Counted from the first letter of the stretch, positions 19,408 through 30,317 are shown. The stretch is DNA of 64,000 nucleotides from Hypericibacter terrae (GCF_008728855.1 NZ_CP042906.1:2170001-2234000), one strand, 5' to 3'. Program-made: numbers and translations. The notes: generated by a model not told the origin, from the sequence alone.

Positions 19408-19464
19408 TTTCTCTTCCAACGCGCCGCCCCGAATGCACAGACGTTTGTGTTCCGGACACCCCCG

Positions 19465-20202
19465 ATGGAATGGCAAGAGGAAGGCATTCTGCTGGCGACG
19501 CGGGCTCTGGGGGAGGGCAGCGCGGTCGTATCGCTGCTGACGCGCGGGCAGGGGCGTCATGCGGGGCTGGTGAAGGGCGCGATGAGCCGGTCGGCCGGCG
19601 GGCGCTATCAGCCCGGCAATCGCGTGCAGGCGGTCTGGCGTGCGCGCCTCGCGGAGCATCTGGGCCATCTCACCTGCGAGCTGCTGGACTGCCCGGCGGC
19701 GCGGCTGCTCGACGATCCCGATCGCCTGGCGGGTCTCTCTTCCGCGCTCTCGGTCACCGAGGCCGCCCTGCCGGAGCGCGAGCCGCATCCGAGCGTGTTC
19801 GACGGGCTCGTCGCCTTCATCGAGGAGCTGGAGGGCGGCAGCCCCGGCTGGACCTCCTCCTATGTGCGCTGGGAGCTGACCCTGCTGGGAGATCTGGGAT
19901 ACGGCCTCGATCTCACCTCCTGCGCCGTCACCGGCGTGACCGAGGGCCTGACCTTCGTGTCGCCCAAGAGCGGTCGCGCGGTCGCGACCGAGGCGGCCCA
20001 GCCCTGGCGCGACCGCCTGCTGCCGCTGCCGCCTTTTGTGGCTGACCCCGCCCGGACGGCGCAGAGCGAGGAGCTGATGCAGGGGCTCGCTCTCACCGGC
20101 TATTTCCTGGAGCGCCACGCGCTGGTAGCCGTGGGCGGCCGGGGTGGCTTGCCGCCGGCGCGCGAGCGGTTTGTCGAACGACTCTCGAGGCGGCGGAGCT
20201 GA
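19465..20202 (+). CDS. recO: DNA repair protein RecO
   Basis: The 245-residue protein has an N-terminal OB fold beginning with MEWQEEGILLATRALGEG and the KGAMSR segment, followed by a helical domain. RecO loads RecA on SSB-coated DNA in the RecFOR pathway. I chose the ATG at 19465 because the family's conserved sequence begins there. The open frame continues upstream through the palindromic repeat (giving the peptide PYPLPQGEG), which is unlikely to be real coding sequence. Cysteines of the zinc-binding site are partly absent, as in many alphaproteobacterial RecO proteins. Confidence 0.92.
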   Translation: MEWQEEGILLATRALGEGSAVVSLLTRGQGRHAGLVKGAMSRSAGGRYQPGNRVQAVWRARLAEHLGHLTCELLDCPAARLLDDPDRLAGLSSALSVTEAALPEREPHPSVFDGLVAFIEELEGGSPGWTSSYVRWELTLLGDLGYGLDLTSCAVTGVTEGLTFVSPKSGRAVATEAAQPWRDRLLPLPPFVADPARTAQSEELMQGLALTGYFLERHALVAVGGRGGLPPARERFVERLSRRRS

Positions 20203-20212
20203 CGCGGCGGAC

Positions 20213-21346
20213 CTATTCCGATCGGCGGCGATCGAGCAGGGCGCGCATCGCCGCGATCAGGGCCCGCTGCCCCTCTGGACCGACGGCCCGGCTGTCGACA
20301 TGCGAGAAGCCCGGCACCAGGAACAGCTCGACCTTGCCGATGGCGTTCGCCAGTTCCTCGCTTTCGGTGAAGGGAATGACGCTGTCCTCCTCGCCATGGA
20401 TCAGAATGACGCGCCCCGCCAGGGGCGTGAGGTTCCTTTTGCGCAACGAGAGCGCGTCGAGATCGGCGCGCATGGCGGTGGGCAGGCCTGCGATCAGGGA
20501 CGGCACCCGGTCCGGATCGCGATTGGCGAGGAGCGCATAGATCGAGCCTCCCTCTGCCCCCAGCCTGGCGGCAAGATCTTCGATCGGTGCGTCCGGGTCG
20601 CGAAGGCGGCGCTCCGCCATTTCGTGCAGGCGTTGGCGGTCCGCTGCGCTTTCGATGCGATCGAGATTGCTGAGCACGAACACCCACATGCCGCCAGGCT
20701 CGACCTGGTGCTGGCGCCAGCGACCTGTTCCGGGCAGGCGATAACTGCCCGTGGTCAGATAGGTGAGCATCTCCGTCGTGTCGTAATAGCCGCCGAGCCC
20801 GAGGACGAAGCTCACATGCGGCTCGACCTCTGGCTCGAGCGCCGCAATCATGGCGGGTCCCACGGCATAGGAGACAGCGGCGATGCCGACGCCATTGAAT
20901 CCGTCGGGCGCCGTCATCTCCGCGAGATGGGTCGCGGCATCGCCGATCTGGCGCGCATCATCGAGGCTGATCTGGAGCTTGCGCGCCGCGTCGAGGTCGG
21001 GCACCAGCACGAGAAAACGGGCCCGCGCCAGGCTCTCCGCGAGCGCCACCAGCCTCGCGTCGTCCTTGCCGTCGGGGCTCAGGCCCGGAACCAGCACCAG
21101 CGGCGCGCCGACCGGCGCCGCCGGTCGATAGAGATCGGCGACAGTCAGACGGGATTCCACGAGAAACCTGACCGTGCTGCGTTCCGGCGCCGGCGTCATC
21201 TGCTTGAGTGCGCTGGGGCCGGGCCCGGCGGCGATGTCCTCGAGCACGCGGACGGCCTCCTGGTCCTGCGCCGAGAGGCAGGCGGCGAGGGTCAGGGCCA
21301 GCAAGAGCGGAAGCGGTCGGGCGATGCGGACGGTGAATGAATTCAT
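20213..21346 (-). CDS. Lipoprotein alpha/beta-hydrolase
   Basis: The 377-residue protein has a lipoprotein signal (lipobox LAAC, C23), so it should be anchored in the envelope. The rest looks like an alpha/beta hydrolase: a probable nucleophile in AVSYAVG, an acid in HGEEDSVIPF and a histidine in PGFSHVD. The first elbow position lacks the usual Gly-X-Ser, so activity is uncertain. The ATG at 21346 begins a proper signal peptide; an earlier in-frame start at 21409 would spoil it. The gene is convergent with recO, whose stop is ten bases away. Confidence 0.8.
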   Translation of the reverse strand: MNSFTVRIARPLPLLLALTLAACLSAQDQEAVRVLEDIAAGPGPSALKQMTPAPERSTVRFLVESRLTVADLYRPAAPVGAPLVLVPGLSPDGKDDARLVALAESLARARFLVLVPDLDAARKLQISLDDARQIGDAATHLAEMTAPDGFNGVGIAAVSYAVGPAMIAALEPEVEPHVSFVLGLGGYYDTTEMLTYLTTGSYRLPGTGRWRQHQVEPGGMWVFVLSNLDRIESAADRQRLHEMAERRLRDPDAPIEDLAARLGAEGGSIYALLANRDPDRVPSLIAGLPTAMRADLDALSLRKRNLTPLAGRVILIHGEEDSVIPFTESEELANAIGKVELFLVPGFSHVDSRAVGPEGQRALIAAMRALLDRRRSE

Positions 21347-21509
21347 GGTCGCGCGGGCCTTCGCGGGCGAGGTCAGGGACGGGGGCGCCGGAAGCCCGCA
21401 TTGTCGCAAGCTCGGGGGCTCGTGCCAAACCTGCCTTGTGCGTCACCCATGGGCTTGATTCGCCGGCCCGCTTCCTCTACCCGATAGGTGAAATCGGGGA
21501 CAGTCATCC

Positions 21510-22763
21510 ATGAACGGTATCGCCAAACCCCGCCATGTCGGCGTCATCGGCGCCGGCATTGTCGGAATCTGCACCGCGCTCTATCTGCAGCGCGACGGGC
21601 ATCGCGTCACCGTGATCGACCGGGGGCCGCCGGGCGAGGGGACCTCCAAGGGCAACGCCGCCATCATCGCCGGCGCCTCCTGCGAGCCGGTCGCCATGCC
21701 GGGTATCCTCTGGCGCGTGCCGGGCATGCTGCTGGACCCGCTGGGGCCGCTGGCGATCCGCTGGAGCTATCTGCCGAAGCTGGCGCCCTGGCTGCTGAAG
21801 TTCGTGGCCGCGAGCGCGCCGGCCCGGGTCGAGAACGCCTCGGTCGCGCTCTGGGCGCTGTCGCAGCAATCGGTGCCCGCCTTCAAGACGCTGATGCGCG
21901 AGGCGGGCTTGCTCGACATGCTGCGCGAGGAGGGCTGGCTCAGCATCTATCGCAGCGACAAGAGCTTCGCCAGCGCCCAGCATGAACTGGAATTGTCGCG
22001 TCGCCGCGGCGTGAAGATGGAGATCCTCGGCCAGCATGAGCTGCGCCAGATGGAGCCGACGCTGGCGCCCGACTTCAAGCATGGCGTGCTCTATCCCGAG
22101 CATGCGCAGACGGTGAACAATTTCCGACTGGTGCAGGAGCTGGCGCAGCATTTCGTCCGGAACGGCGGCCGGATCCTGCAGGAGGAAGTGCGCGGCTTCG
22201 AGATGGGGCCGCAAGGCCCGACCCACATCGCGACCGCCGCCGGCAAGCACGCGATCGACGCGGTGGTGCTGGCGGCCGGTGCCTGGTCGAAGCGCCTGAC
22301 CCAGATGCTGGGCCACAGGGTGCCGCTCGACACCGAGCGCGGCTATCACGTCATGCTGCCGAACCCGGCGGTCACGCCGCGCCGGCCGATCCATATCGCC
22401 GATTACGGCTTCGTCGCGACGCCGCTCGAGCATGGCTTGCGCTTCGCCGGCACGGTCGAGCTGGGCGGGCTCGATCTGCCGCCCAATTACGACCGCGCCC
22501 GGGTGCTGCTCGAGCGCGGGCGCACCGTGTTTCCGGGGCTCCAGGAGCAGGGCAAGACCGAATGGATGGGCTTCCGGCCCTCGGTGCCCGACTCCGTGCC
22601 GGTCATCAGCGGCGGCGACCATGCCAACTGCTTCTTCGCCTATGGCCATGGCCATCTCGGCCTGACCTATGGCGCGATCACCGGGCGGCTGATCGCGGAT
22701 CTGGTCGCGGGCCGCGCCTCGGGGCTCGACATGACCCCCTACCGCGTCGACCGGCGCTGGTGA
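21510..22763 (+). CDS. FAD-dependent oxidoreductase (D-amino-acid dehydrogenase-like)
   Basis: The 417-residue DAO-family enzyme has an N-terminal FAD dinucleotide fold (VIGAGIVGICTALYL, then VTVIDR), the SKGNAAII segment and the C-terminal region GHGHLGLTYGAITGRLIADL typical of DadA-like proteins. DadA oxidises D-amino acids to 2-oxoacids, feeding electrons to the membrane. Another DAO-family substrate (sarcosine-like or hydroxy-proline) is possible. It lies just upstream of the IS element, with its own start at the ATG of 21510. Confidence 0.88.
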   Translation: MNGIAKPRHVGVIGAGIVGICTALYLQRDGHRVTVIDRGPPGEGTSKGNAAIIAGASCEPVAMPGILWRVPGMLLDPLGPLAIRWSYLPKLAPWLLKFVAASAPARVENASVALWALSQQSVPAFKTLMREAGLLDMLREEGWLSIYRSDKSFASAQHELELSRRRGVKMEILGQHELRQMEPTLAPDFKHGVLYPEHAQTVNNFRLVQELAQHFVRNGGRILQEEVRGFEMGPQGPTHIATAAGKHAIDAVVLAAGAWSKRLTQMLGHRVPLDTERGYHVMLPNPAVTPRRPIHIADYGFVATPLEHGLRFAGTVELGGLDLPPNYDRARVLLERGRTVFPGLQEQGKTEWMGFRPSVPDSVPVISGGDHANCFFAYGHGHLGLTYGAITGRLIADLVAGRASGLDMTPYRVDRRW

Positions 22764-22808
22764 GACGCAAAACAAAACCTCGCCTCACGCCCGCTTTGAT
22801 CCCCTCCC

Positions 22809-22818
22809 CCCTTGAGGG
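22809..22818. repeat. IS4 target-site duplication, left copy
   Basis: CCCTTGAGGG is repeated directly at 24107-24116 on the far side of the element. It is the tip of a palindromic intergenic repeat. Confidence 0.85.
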
Positions 22819-22835
22819 CAGGGCTGTCCGGGGAA
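22819..22835 (+). repeat. IS4 left terminal inverted repeat
   Basis: CAGGGCTGTCCGGGGAA is matched perfectly by the complement of 24090-24106. The match can be extended outward by GGG, which belongs to the target duplication. Confidence 0.9.
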
Positions 22836-22923
22836 TGAGTCGATAGGTCGCGGGCGCATGCCCGGTTTTCCGGAGGTTTTCCGGGTACTTTCTGGTTGTC
22901 GAGACTCAGAAAGGGAACCGGGC

Positions 22924-24087
22924 ATGCAGTACATGGGTAGCATCTTCGTGAGCCTGCTGAAACCCATCGATCGGCGTCAATTCCGCACGCTGGTGGAGCG
23001 CCACGACGGCGATGCCTACGACAAATCCTTCAAGAGCTGGGATCATCTGGTGGCGCTGATCTACGCCCAGCTCAGCCACGCCAAGAGCCTGCGGGGGGTG
23101 GAGGCGGGTTTCAACGCCAACTCCCAGCATCACTACCATCTGGGGGTCGGGAAGCTGGTTCGTTCGACCTTGTCGGATGCCAATGCGCGCCGTCCAGTGA
23201 GTGTGTTTGCGGGGCTGTTTGGCACGCTTTCCCAGGAGGTGGATCGGCTGGCTCGCCAGGAAGGGAACGAGATGCTGCGTTTGATCGACGCCTCGCCGAT
23301 TCCGCTGGGCAAGGTCTGCGCCTGGGCGGACTGGAACGGCCGGATCCGCGGCATGAAGATGCATGTCGTCTACGATCCCAAGGCCGATCGCCCCTGCTCG
23401 GTCGAGGTCACGCCGGCCACCATCAACGACATCGAGGTGGGCCGGCGCGTGCCGATCGAGGCCGGAGCCACCTATGTCTTCGACAAAGGCTATTGTCGCT
23501 ACAGTTGGTGGTGCCAGATCGACGCCGCCGAGGCGGTCTTCGTCACGCGCGCGAAGTCCAACATGCGCTTGCGCGCCACCAAGCGGCGCAAGCTCCGGAA
23601 GATTGTCGGCGACGGCTTCAGGATCATCGACGACGCCGAGGTCCGCCTCGTCAGTAAGGGCGATTCCAAGCTGGCGATCCGGCTGCGTCGGATCCGGGTC
23701 CGGCGCGAGAAAGGCGGCGTCATCACCCTCATCACCAACGATATGACCCGCTCGGCCGTGGAAATCGCCACCCTCTACAAGACCCGGTGGCAGATCGAGC
23801 TGCTGTTCCGCTGGATCAAGCAGCATCTCGATATTCGCAAGTTCCTTGGCAACAACGAAAATGCCATCCGGCTGCAGGTCCTCGCCGCCATGATCGCCTA
23901 TCTGCTCCTGCGCATCGGCGCGCGCCTCCACAGCGTGAAAATCCCCCTGCTGCGACTGGCCGAACTCGTCGGCCAGTCGCTCTTTACCAGGAAAACCTTC
24001 CACCGTATCGATCGCCCGCCGCCCGTCAATCCAAGCAAGCCATCTCCCAAAGTCCCAGCCAATCAGATGGCGTTCTGTTATGCATGA
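22924..24087 (+). CDS. IS4-family transposase
   Basis: The 387-residue DDE transposase has D122 in LIDASP, D187 in VFDKGYC and E292, with the IS4 signature Y285-(2)-R288-(3)-E292-(6)-K299 intact. It moves the surrounding element by cut-and-paste. The ATG at 22924 is preceded by AAGGGAACC; a longer open frame upstream includes the terminal repeat and is unlikely. No frameshift is seen, so the transposase is probably functional. Confidence 0.92.
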   Translation: MQYMGSIFVSLLKPIDRRQFRTLVERHDGDAYDKSFKSWDHLVALIYAQLSHAKSLRGVEAGFNANSQHHYHLGVGKLVRSTLSDANARRPVSVFAGLFGTLSQEVDRLARQEGNEMLRLIDASPIPLGKVCAWADWNGRIRGMKMHVVYDPKADRPCSVEVTPATINDIEVGRRVPIEAGATYVFDKGYCRYSWWCQIDAAEAVFVTRAKSNMRLRATKRRKLRKIVGDGFRIIDDAEVRLVSKGDSKLAIRLRRIRVRREKGGVITLITNDMTRSAVEIATLYKTRWQIELLFRWIKQHLDIRKFLGNNENAIRLQVLAAMIAYLLLRIGARLHSVKIPLLRLAELVGQSLFTRKTFHRIDRPPPVNPSKPSPKVPANQMAFCYA

Positions 24088-24309
24088 GTTTCCCCGGACA
24101 GCCCTGCCCTTGAGGGGGAGGTCAGGGTGGGGGGATCGAAGAACGCGACGTTGGAAGAGCCTTCCATCGTGCAAATACGCGCTCACAGCGAGTCTGTGGC
24201 TTACCCCCCACCCCAGCCTCCCCCTCAAGGGGGAGGTGAAGAAAGCGAAGCGGCGATTGCTTTGTTCACGAAGCGAGGGGGCGGCTGCACCACCGCGACA
24301 CCCAATCCA

Positions 24310-24340
24310 TTGACCGGACACCCCCTCCGTCTACTATAAC
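24310..24340 (+). promoter_or_regulatory. Candidate parC promoter
   Basis: TTGACC (24310-24315) and CTATAAC (24334-24340) are spaced by 18-19 bases, and lie 27-30 bases before the parC start. The -35 box is near-consensus but the spacing is slightly long. It would give parC its own promoter now that the IS and the repeats separate it from upstream genes. Confidence 0.4.
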
Positions 24341-24366
24341 TCGCGATTCCCCAGCCAGAGTCTGAG

Positions 24367-26604
<2,238 letters not shown>

Positions 26605-26639
26605 GGCGTGCGACAAGCGCAAGCGAGGCGCGGGGCCGC

Positions 26640-27119
26640 ATGGACGACATCACCATCCGCCGGGCTCTCCGCGACGACGTGCCCGCGATCGTGCGGCTGC
26701 TGGCCGACGATCCGCTCGGGCGTGACCGCGAGGATCCGGACGAACCCTTGGCCGAGCGCTATTGGGAGGCCTTCGACAAGCTGCGCCGCGATCCGAATAC
26801 CGCGCTCGTGGTCGTCCAGGACAACAGCAAGGCCGTCATCGGCTGCATGCAGCTCAATTTCATGATCGGCCTCAGCCATCAGGGCGCGGCACGGATGCTG
26901 ATCGAGGATGTCCGGGTCGACAAACGCTACCGCAACCGCAAGATCGGTCACCGGTTGCTCGACTGGGCGGTCGACCAGGCGCGGCAGAAGAACTGCGAGG
27001 TGGTCGAGCTCTTTGTCCACCACTCGCGTGCCGATGCGCGGCGCTTCTATGAATCCCTCGGGTTCGAGGCGCAGCATCACGGGATGCGGCTTCTGCTGGA
27101 AGGCGATGAACTCTCTTAA
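26640..27119 (+). CDS. GNAT-family N-acetyltransferase
   Basis: The 159-residue protein has the GNAT fold, with the acetyl-CoA motif in DVRVDKRYRNRKIGHRLLDWA and a C-terminal RFYESLGFEAQHHGM segment. Substrate is unknown; small amines, aminoglycosides and protein N-termini are typical for the family. The ATG at 26640 matches the fold's first strand; the frame open upstream overlaps parC and is not real. Confidence 0.88.
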   Translation: MDDITIRRALRDDVPAIVRLLADDPLGRDREDPDEPLAERYWEAFDKLRRDPNTALVVVQDNSKAVIGCMQLNFMIGLSHQGAARMLIEDVRVDKRYRNRKIGHRLLDWAVDQARQKNCEVVELFVHHSRADARRFYESLGFEAQHHGMRLLLEGDELS

Positions 27120-27233
27120 AACTGTCTCGCCAGCGCCGCCGCTGTCTTCTTGCACAGCGCCCCGGCGTTGTGGATGATCTGACGCGACTGCCTCACCGGA
27201 AATCATTCATGCGAAGGGGTATGGGAGGCCGGG

Positions 27234-27803
27234 ATGGCACCAAGAAGACGGCAGATGATACGGGGCGGGGCGGTCATCTGCTCTCTGCTGCTTCTCGCGC
27301 TGCAGGTTTCTCCGGTGCGGGCGAGCGACCTCGCGGCATCAGGCCGCGAGTTCGTACAGAAATTCTACGAAATCTATGTTCCGAAGGCTCTCGCGGGACA
27401 GCCGAGCCCGCCTTGGCGGCTCGCCGTCGACAAGATGAGTGCCGATTTTGATGGCGAGCTCATCAAGGCGCTGAAGGACGATTTGGCTGCGCAAGCGAAA
27501 GCGCAAGAGCAAACACAGCCCGAGGGAGGCGATATCGTCGGGTTGGATTTCGATCCTTTCCTGGATTCCCAGGATCCCGCGAATCGCTATGAAGTCGGAT
27601 CTGTCAGGCAGGAGGGCGCGGACTACCTGGTCGATGTCTATGCGGTGACGTCCGGCAAACGGTCGGAACAACCCAGCGTCGTTCCGGAACTTGCGTACCA
27701 GGATGGCCACTGGCATTTCGTGAATTTCCGCTATCCCGAGGGCGGCGATCTGCTGACGCTGCTGAAGCAGATGAAGGCGGATCGGGAGAGCCAGCAGAAC
27801 TAG
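27234..27803 (+). CDS. Exported protein of unknown function (DUF3828-like)
   Basis: The 189-residue protein has a strong signal peptide (positive MAPRRRQMIRGG, then a leucine-rich core to about residue 30). The mature part is predominantly hydrophilic, with an aromatic FVQKFYEIYVP helix near its start and a GHWHFVNFRYP strand near its end. This pattern resembles DUF3828 periplasmic proteins, but the match is tentative. No membrane segment lies beyond the signal. Its neighbours give no function. Confidence 0.72.
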   Translation: MAPRRRQMIRGGAVICSLLLLALQVSPVRASDLAASGREFVQKFYEIYVPKALAGQPSPPWRLAVDKMSADFDGELIKALKDDLAAQAKAQEQTQPEGGDIVGLDFDPFLDSQDPANRYEVGSVRQEGADYLVDVYAVTSGKRSEQPSVVPELAYQDGHWHFVNFRYPEGGDLLTLLKQMKADRESQQN

Positions 27804-27826
27804 ATGCAGTCAGCGCGCCCTAGGGC

Positions 27827-28099
27827 CTAGAGCTGCCCCGCGAGGGCCGCCGCCGTGTCCTTGCCCGGTACCACCGGCACGATCTCGAACTCCACGACGG
27901 CCGACCACTCCGCGACCCAGCGCTGCAAGAGCGTGACGTCGTCGCATTCCATGAGCTGGAAGCAGCGCCCGACATCGGCCGTCACCCAGCTCCCCACGAA
28001 GGTCAGGCCCTCCGGCATCATCCGGCCCTTGTCGCGGAAATGGCGATAGACCGCCTTCACGTTCTGGTCGCGGAACTTCTCGATCACCATGAAGAGCAT
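27827..28099 (-). CDS. DUF3303 family protein
   Basis: The 90-residue protein begins MLFMVIEKFRDQNVKAVYRHF and contains GLTFVGSWVTADVGRCFQLMECDD, a pattern I recognise as the small DUF3303 family (a dimeric alpha-beta barrel-like fold). Function is unknown. It lies 15 bases after the large TPR/GT41 gene on the same strand, so they are likely co-transcribed. Confidence 0.8.
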   Translation of the reverse strand: MLFMVIEKFRDQNVKAVYRHFRDKGRMMPEGLTFVGSWVTADVGRCFQLMECDDVTLLQRWVAEWSAVVEFEIVPVVPGKDTAAALAGQL

Positions 28100-28114
28100 C
28101 CGGCCTCTCCTTCG

Positions 28115-30244
28115 TTATGGCGGCGATGACGGGTTCCAGTCGACGGGGCCGCTGCCCGCCGCGGCGGCGGCGACGGCGGCCGCGAAGAAATTCTCGACCT
28201 CGCGGACCGCCGCCTTCGTCTCATAGAGCGCGCCCGAGGCTTCGCGGATCCGGCTGCCGATCGCGCGCCGGTAATCGCCATCCTGCGCCACCCGCAACGC
28301 CTTCTCCACATAGTCGCTTGTGTCCTTGGCGACCAGATCGTCAATGCCCATCCGGCGGTAGAAACCGCTGGTGATGCGGCTGCGCATGAAGGGCCCCGGC
28401 CAGGTCACGATCGGCGCGCCGGTATGGAACAGGTCGAGGCTGGTGCGGCCGCCGCCGAAATAGATCGGATCGAGCAGGCAATCCACGACCGTGGCCAGCG
28501 CGGTGAAATCCGGCAGGCTGTAGCGCGGCAGGAAGATCATGCGCTTGATCAGGTCTTCGTCGCCGCCGGCGATGCGCCGCCGCAGCGGCTCGTCCCAGGC
28601 GGCATTATGGCCCGTGGCGAGCAGCAGGCGGGCGGTCGGGTCACGCCGCAGGATCGCGCGCAGCAGCGGATCGTAGGCGGGGTGGAGCTTGAACAGGCTC
28701 ATGGCGCAGAGATAGAGCCGGTCGTCCTCGGGCAGGCCCAGATCCTTCCGGCTGCGCGGCGGCGCGTTGCGGGTCATCGGCCGGTAGTGGATCGGGGGCG
28801 CCGCGAGCTGGGCCAGCTTCTCGCTGTACTGCGCCTGCGCGCCGGGCGGTTCCCAGACGGCGGAGGACATCCAGTAATCGGCGTTGGGGATCCCGGTCGT
28901 GTCGGGATGGCCCCACCCGACGCATTGCACCGGCGCGAGGCGCGAAAACAAAAGGAAGTAGGTGAGGGCCGACATGCCGATGTCGGGATAATAGAGGATG
29001 TCGCAGGCCTGGGCCGCGATCGCGGCGCGCGCGCCGGCGAGGTCCGCGGGCAGGGGCAGGTCCTTGTCGGCCAGCACCCCGAAGGCGGTGTGGAAGGCGC
29101 TGTCGGGCGCGGGCGGCCGGAGCAGCACCACTTCGAACCGCTCGCGGTCGAGCTGCTCCAGCAGCCCCAGCGAGACGATGCCGACCGTGTGGTTGTTGAG
29201 ATGGTTCGAGACCACGCCGAGCCGGAGGCGCGAGCGCGGCTTCCAGCCGTCGATATGCGTCGCCCGGCTGTCGAGCGCGGGACAGGCCGAGAGATAGAGC
29301 GCGGCCATACGGCGCTGCAGCTCGAGATCGTCGAGGCCGTGATAGGCCAGGTAGAAGCCGACGCAGGTCGCGACCTCGCGCTCGGGGTCGGCGAGGCGCG
29401 GATGGCGCTCGGCGAGAGCGCTCAGTCGTTCGCTGTAGCGGGCGCGATACCGGGCGATCGCGGCGCCGCTCTCCATGATCGACGGCATCAGGGTCGCGCG
29501 CCGGATCTCGGTACCCCAGTCGGGTTCCAGGCTCAGCGCACGGGCATAGGTCGCGTCCGCGGCCTCGTCCTGATCCTCGATCGCCAGGATCTCGGCGAGC
29601 TGCCGGTAGGCTTTGGCGTCCTTCGGATGGCGCGCGATGATCCGGCGCCAGGCTTCGGCCGCGGCGGCGAAGTCCTGCTGGTTGAAATGCAATCTTGCCA
29701 GCATCCGCTCGCCGGCGTCGTTGGCGGGATCGATCCGGAGCAATCGCTCCAGCGCCTCGATGGCGCGGCGGGTGTCGCGCCGGATTTCGCGGGAGAGCGC
29801 CAGCTCGTAGCAGGCTTCGGCGGGGCCGTCATGGCGGGCGAGGTAGGCCTCGAGCCGGGCAATGGCGGTGGCCGTATCCCCGCTCTGGCGCAAGGCGCGC
29901 GCCAGGTTCAGCAGGGTGCCGGCATGGTCCGGGTCGGCAAGATGCGCCTTTTCGAGATAGGGGACCGCCTCCTCGAAGCGCTCGGCCTGGGCCAGGATGG
30001 CACCCAGATTGCGCTGGACCTCGAGCTGATCCGGCTTGAGCCGGTCGGCCTCCCGCAGGGCGACCAGCGCCTGGATCGGCTGGCGCAGCGCCGCCAGCCC
30101 GACGCCCATGAGATGCCAGGCCTCGATGTTCTGCGGCTGGGCCGTCGCCAGGGCCCGGCAGATGGCCACGGTCTCCTCGGGCCGGCCGGCATTCAGCCGG
30201 TCGAGCGCCCGGGCCAGGTCGTTGCCGGTCGGTTCGTCCCCCAT
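28115..30244 (-). CDS. TPR-repeat protein with O-GlcNAc-transferase-like (GT41) domain
   Basis: The 709-residue protein starts with about ten tetratricopeptide repeats (about 10-330), then has a GT41-type glycosyltransferase region (about 345-690). Recognisable segments are RLGVVSNHLNNHTVGIVS, the DPIYFGGGRTSLDLFHTGAP motif that binds the UDP-sugar, and WPGPFMRSRIT. Eukaryotic relatives add GlcNAc to proteins; bacterial ones often glycosylate flagellins, adhesins or other surface proteins. Target is unknown. There is no signal peptide. The ATG at 30244 opens a compact acidic N-terminus. Confidence 0.88.
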   Translation of the reverse strand: MGDEPTGNDLARALDRLNAGRPEETVAICRALATAQPQNIEAWHLMGVGLAALRQPIQALVALREADRLKPDQLEVQRNLGAILAQAERFEEAVPYLEKAHLADPDHAGTLLNLARALRQSGDTATAIARLEAYLARHDGPAEACYELALSREIRRDTRRAIEALERLLRIDPANDAGERMLARLHFNQQDFAAAAEAWRRIIARHPKDAKAYRQLAEILAIEDQDEAADATYARALSLEPDWGTEIRRATLMPSIMESGAAIARYRARYSERLSALAERHPRLADPEREVATCVGFYLAYHGLDDLELQRRMAALYLSACPALDSRATHIDGWKPRSRLRLGVVSNHLNNHTVGIVSLGLLEQLDRERFEVVLLRPPAPDSAFHTAFGVLADKDLPLPADLAGARAAIAAQACDILYYPDIGMSALTYFLLFSRLAPVQCVGWGHPDTTGIPNADYWMSSAVWEPPGAQAQYSEKLAQLAAPPIHYRPMTRNAPPRSRKDLGLPEDDRLYLCAMSLFKLHPAYDPLLRAILRRDPTARLLLATGHNAAWDEPLRRRIAGGDEDLIKRMIFLPRYSLPDFTALATVVDCLLDPIYFGGGRTSLDLFHTGAPIVTWPGPFMRSRITSGFYRRMGIDDLVAKDTSDYVEKALRVAQDGDYRRAIGSRIREASGALYETKAAVREVENFFAAAVAAAAAGSGPVDWNPSSPP

Positions 30245-30317
30245 GGGCGGGCAGGATAGGCCGGTCGTCCTAGGGACGGGTTAATCCGACCGGCCTCGCT
30301 CCCGATTCTTCCCCGCT

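Larger units (their letters stand above)
22819..24106 (+). mobile_element. Complete IS4-family insertion sequence, about 1288 bp
   Basis: The element has perfect 17-base terminal inverted repeats, CAGGGCTGTCCGGGGAA at 22819-22835 and its complement at 24090-24106. It is flanked by a 10-base direct repeat CCCTTGAGGG (22809-22818 and 24107-24116), the size expected for IS4 duplications. It holds one intact transposase gene. The exact element/flank boundary has up to 3 bases of ambiguity because the repeat's GGG also matches. Confidence 0.92.
22801..24238. repeat. Palindromic repeat pair, left copy split by the IS element
   Basis: Left copy, 22801-22818 continued at 24107-24138 (CCCCTCCC, CCCTTGAGGG, then GGAGGTCAGG), is interrupted by the insertion. 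Right copy, 24203-24238, is in inverted orientation with the same CCCCTTGAGGGG-type core. Joining the left halves restores a hairpin like the other intergenic repeats. Confidence 0.75.
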
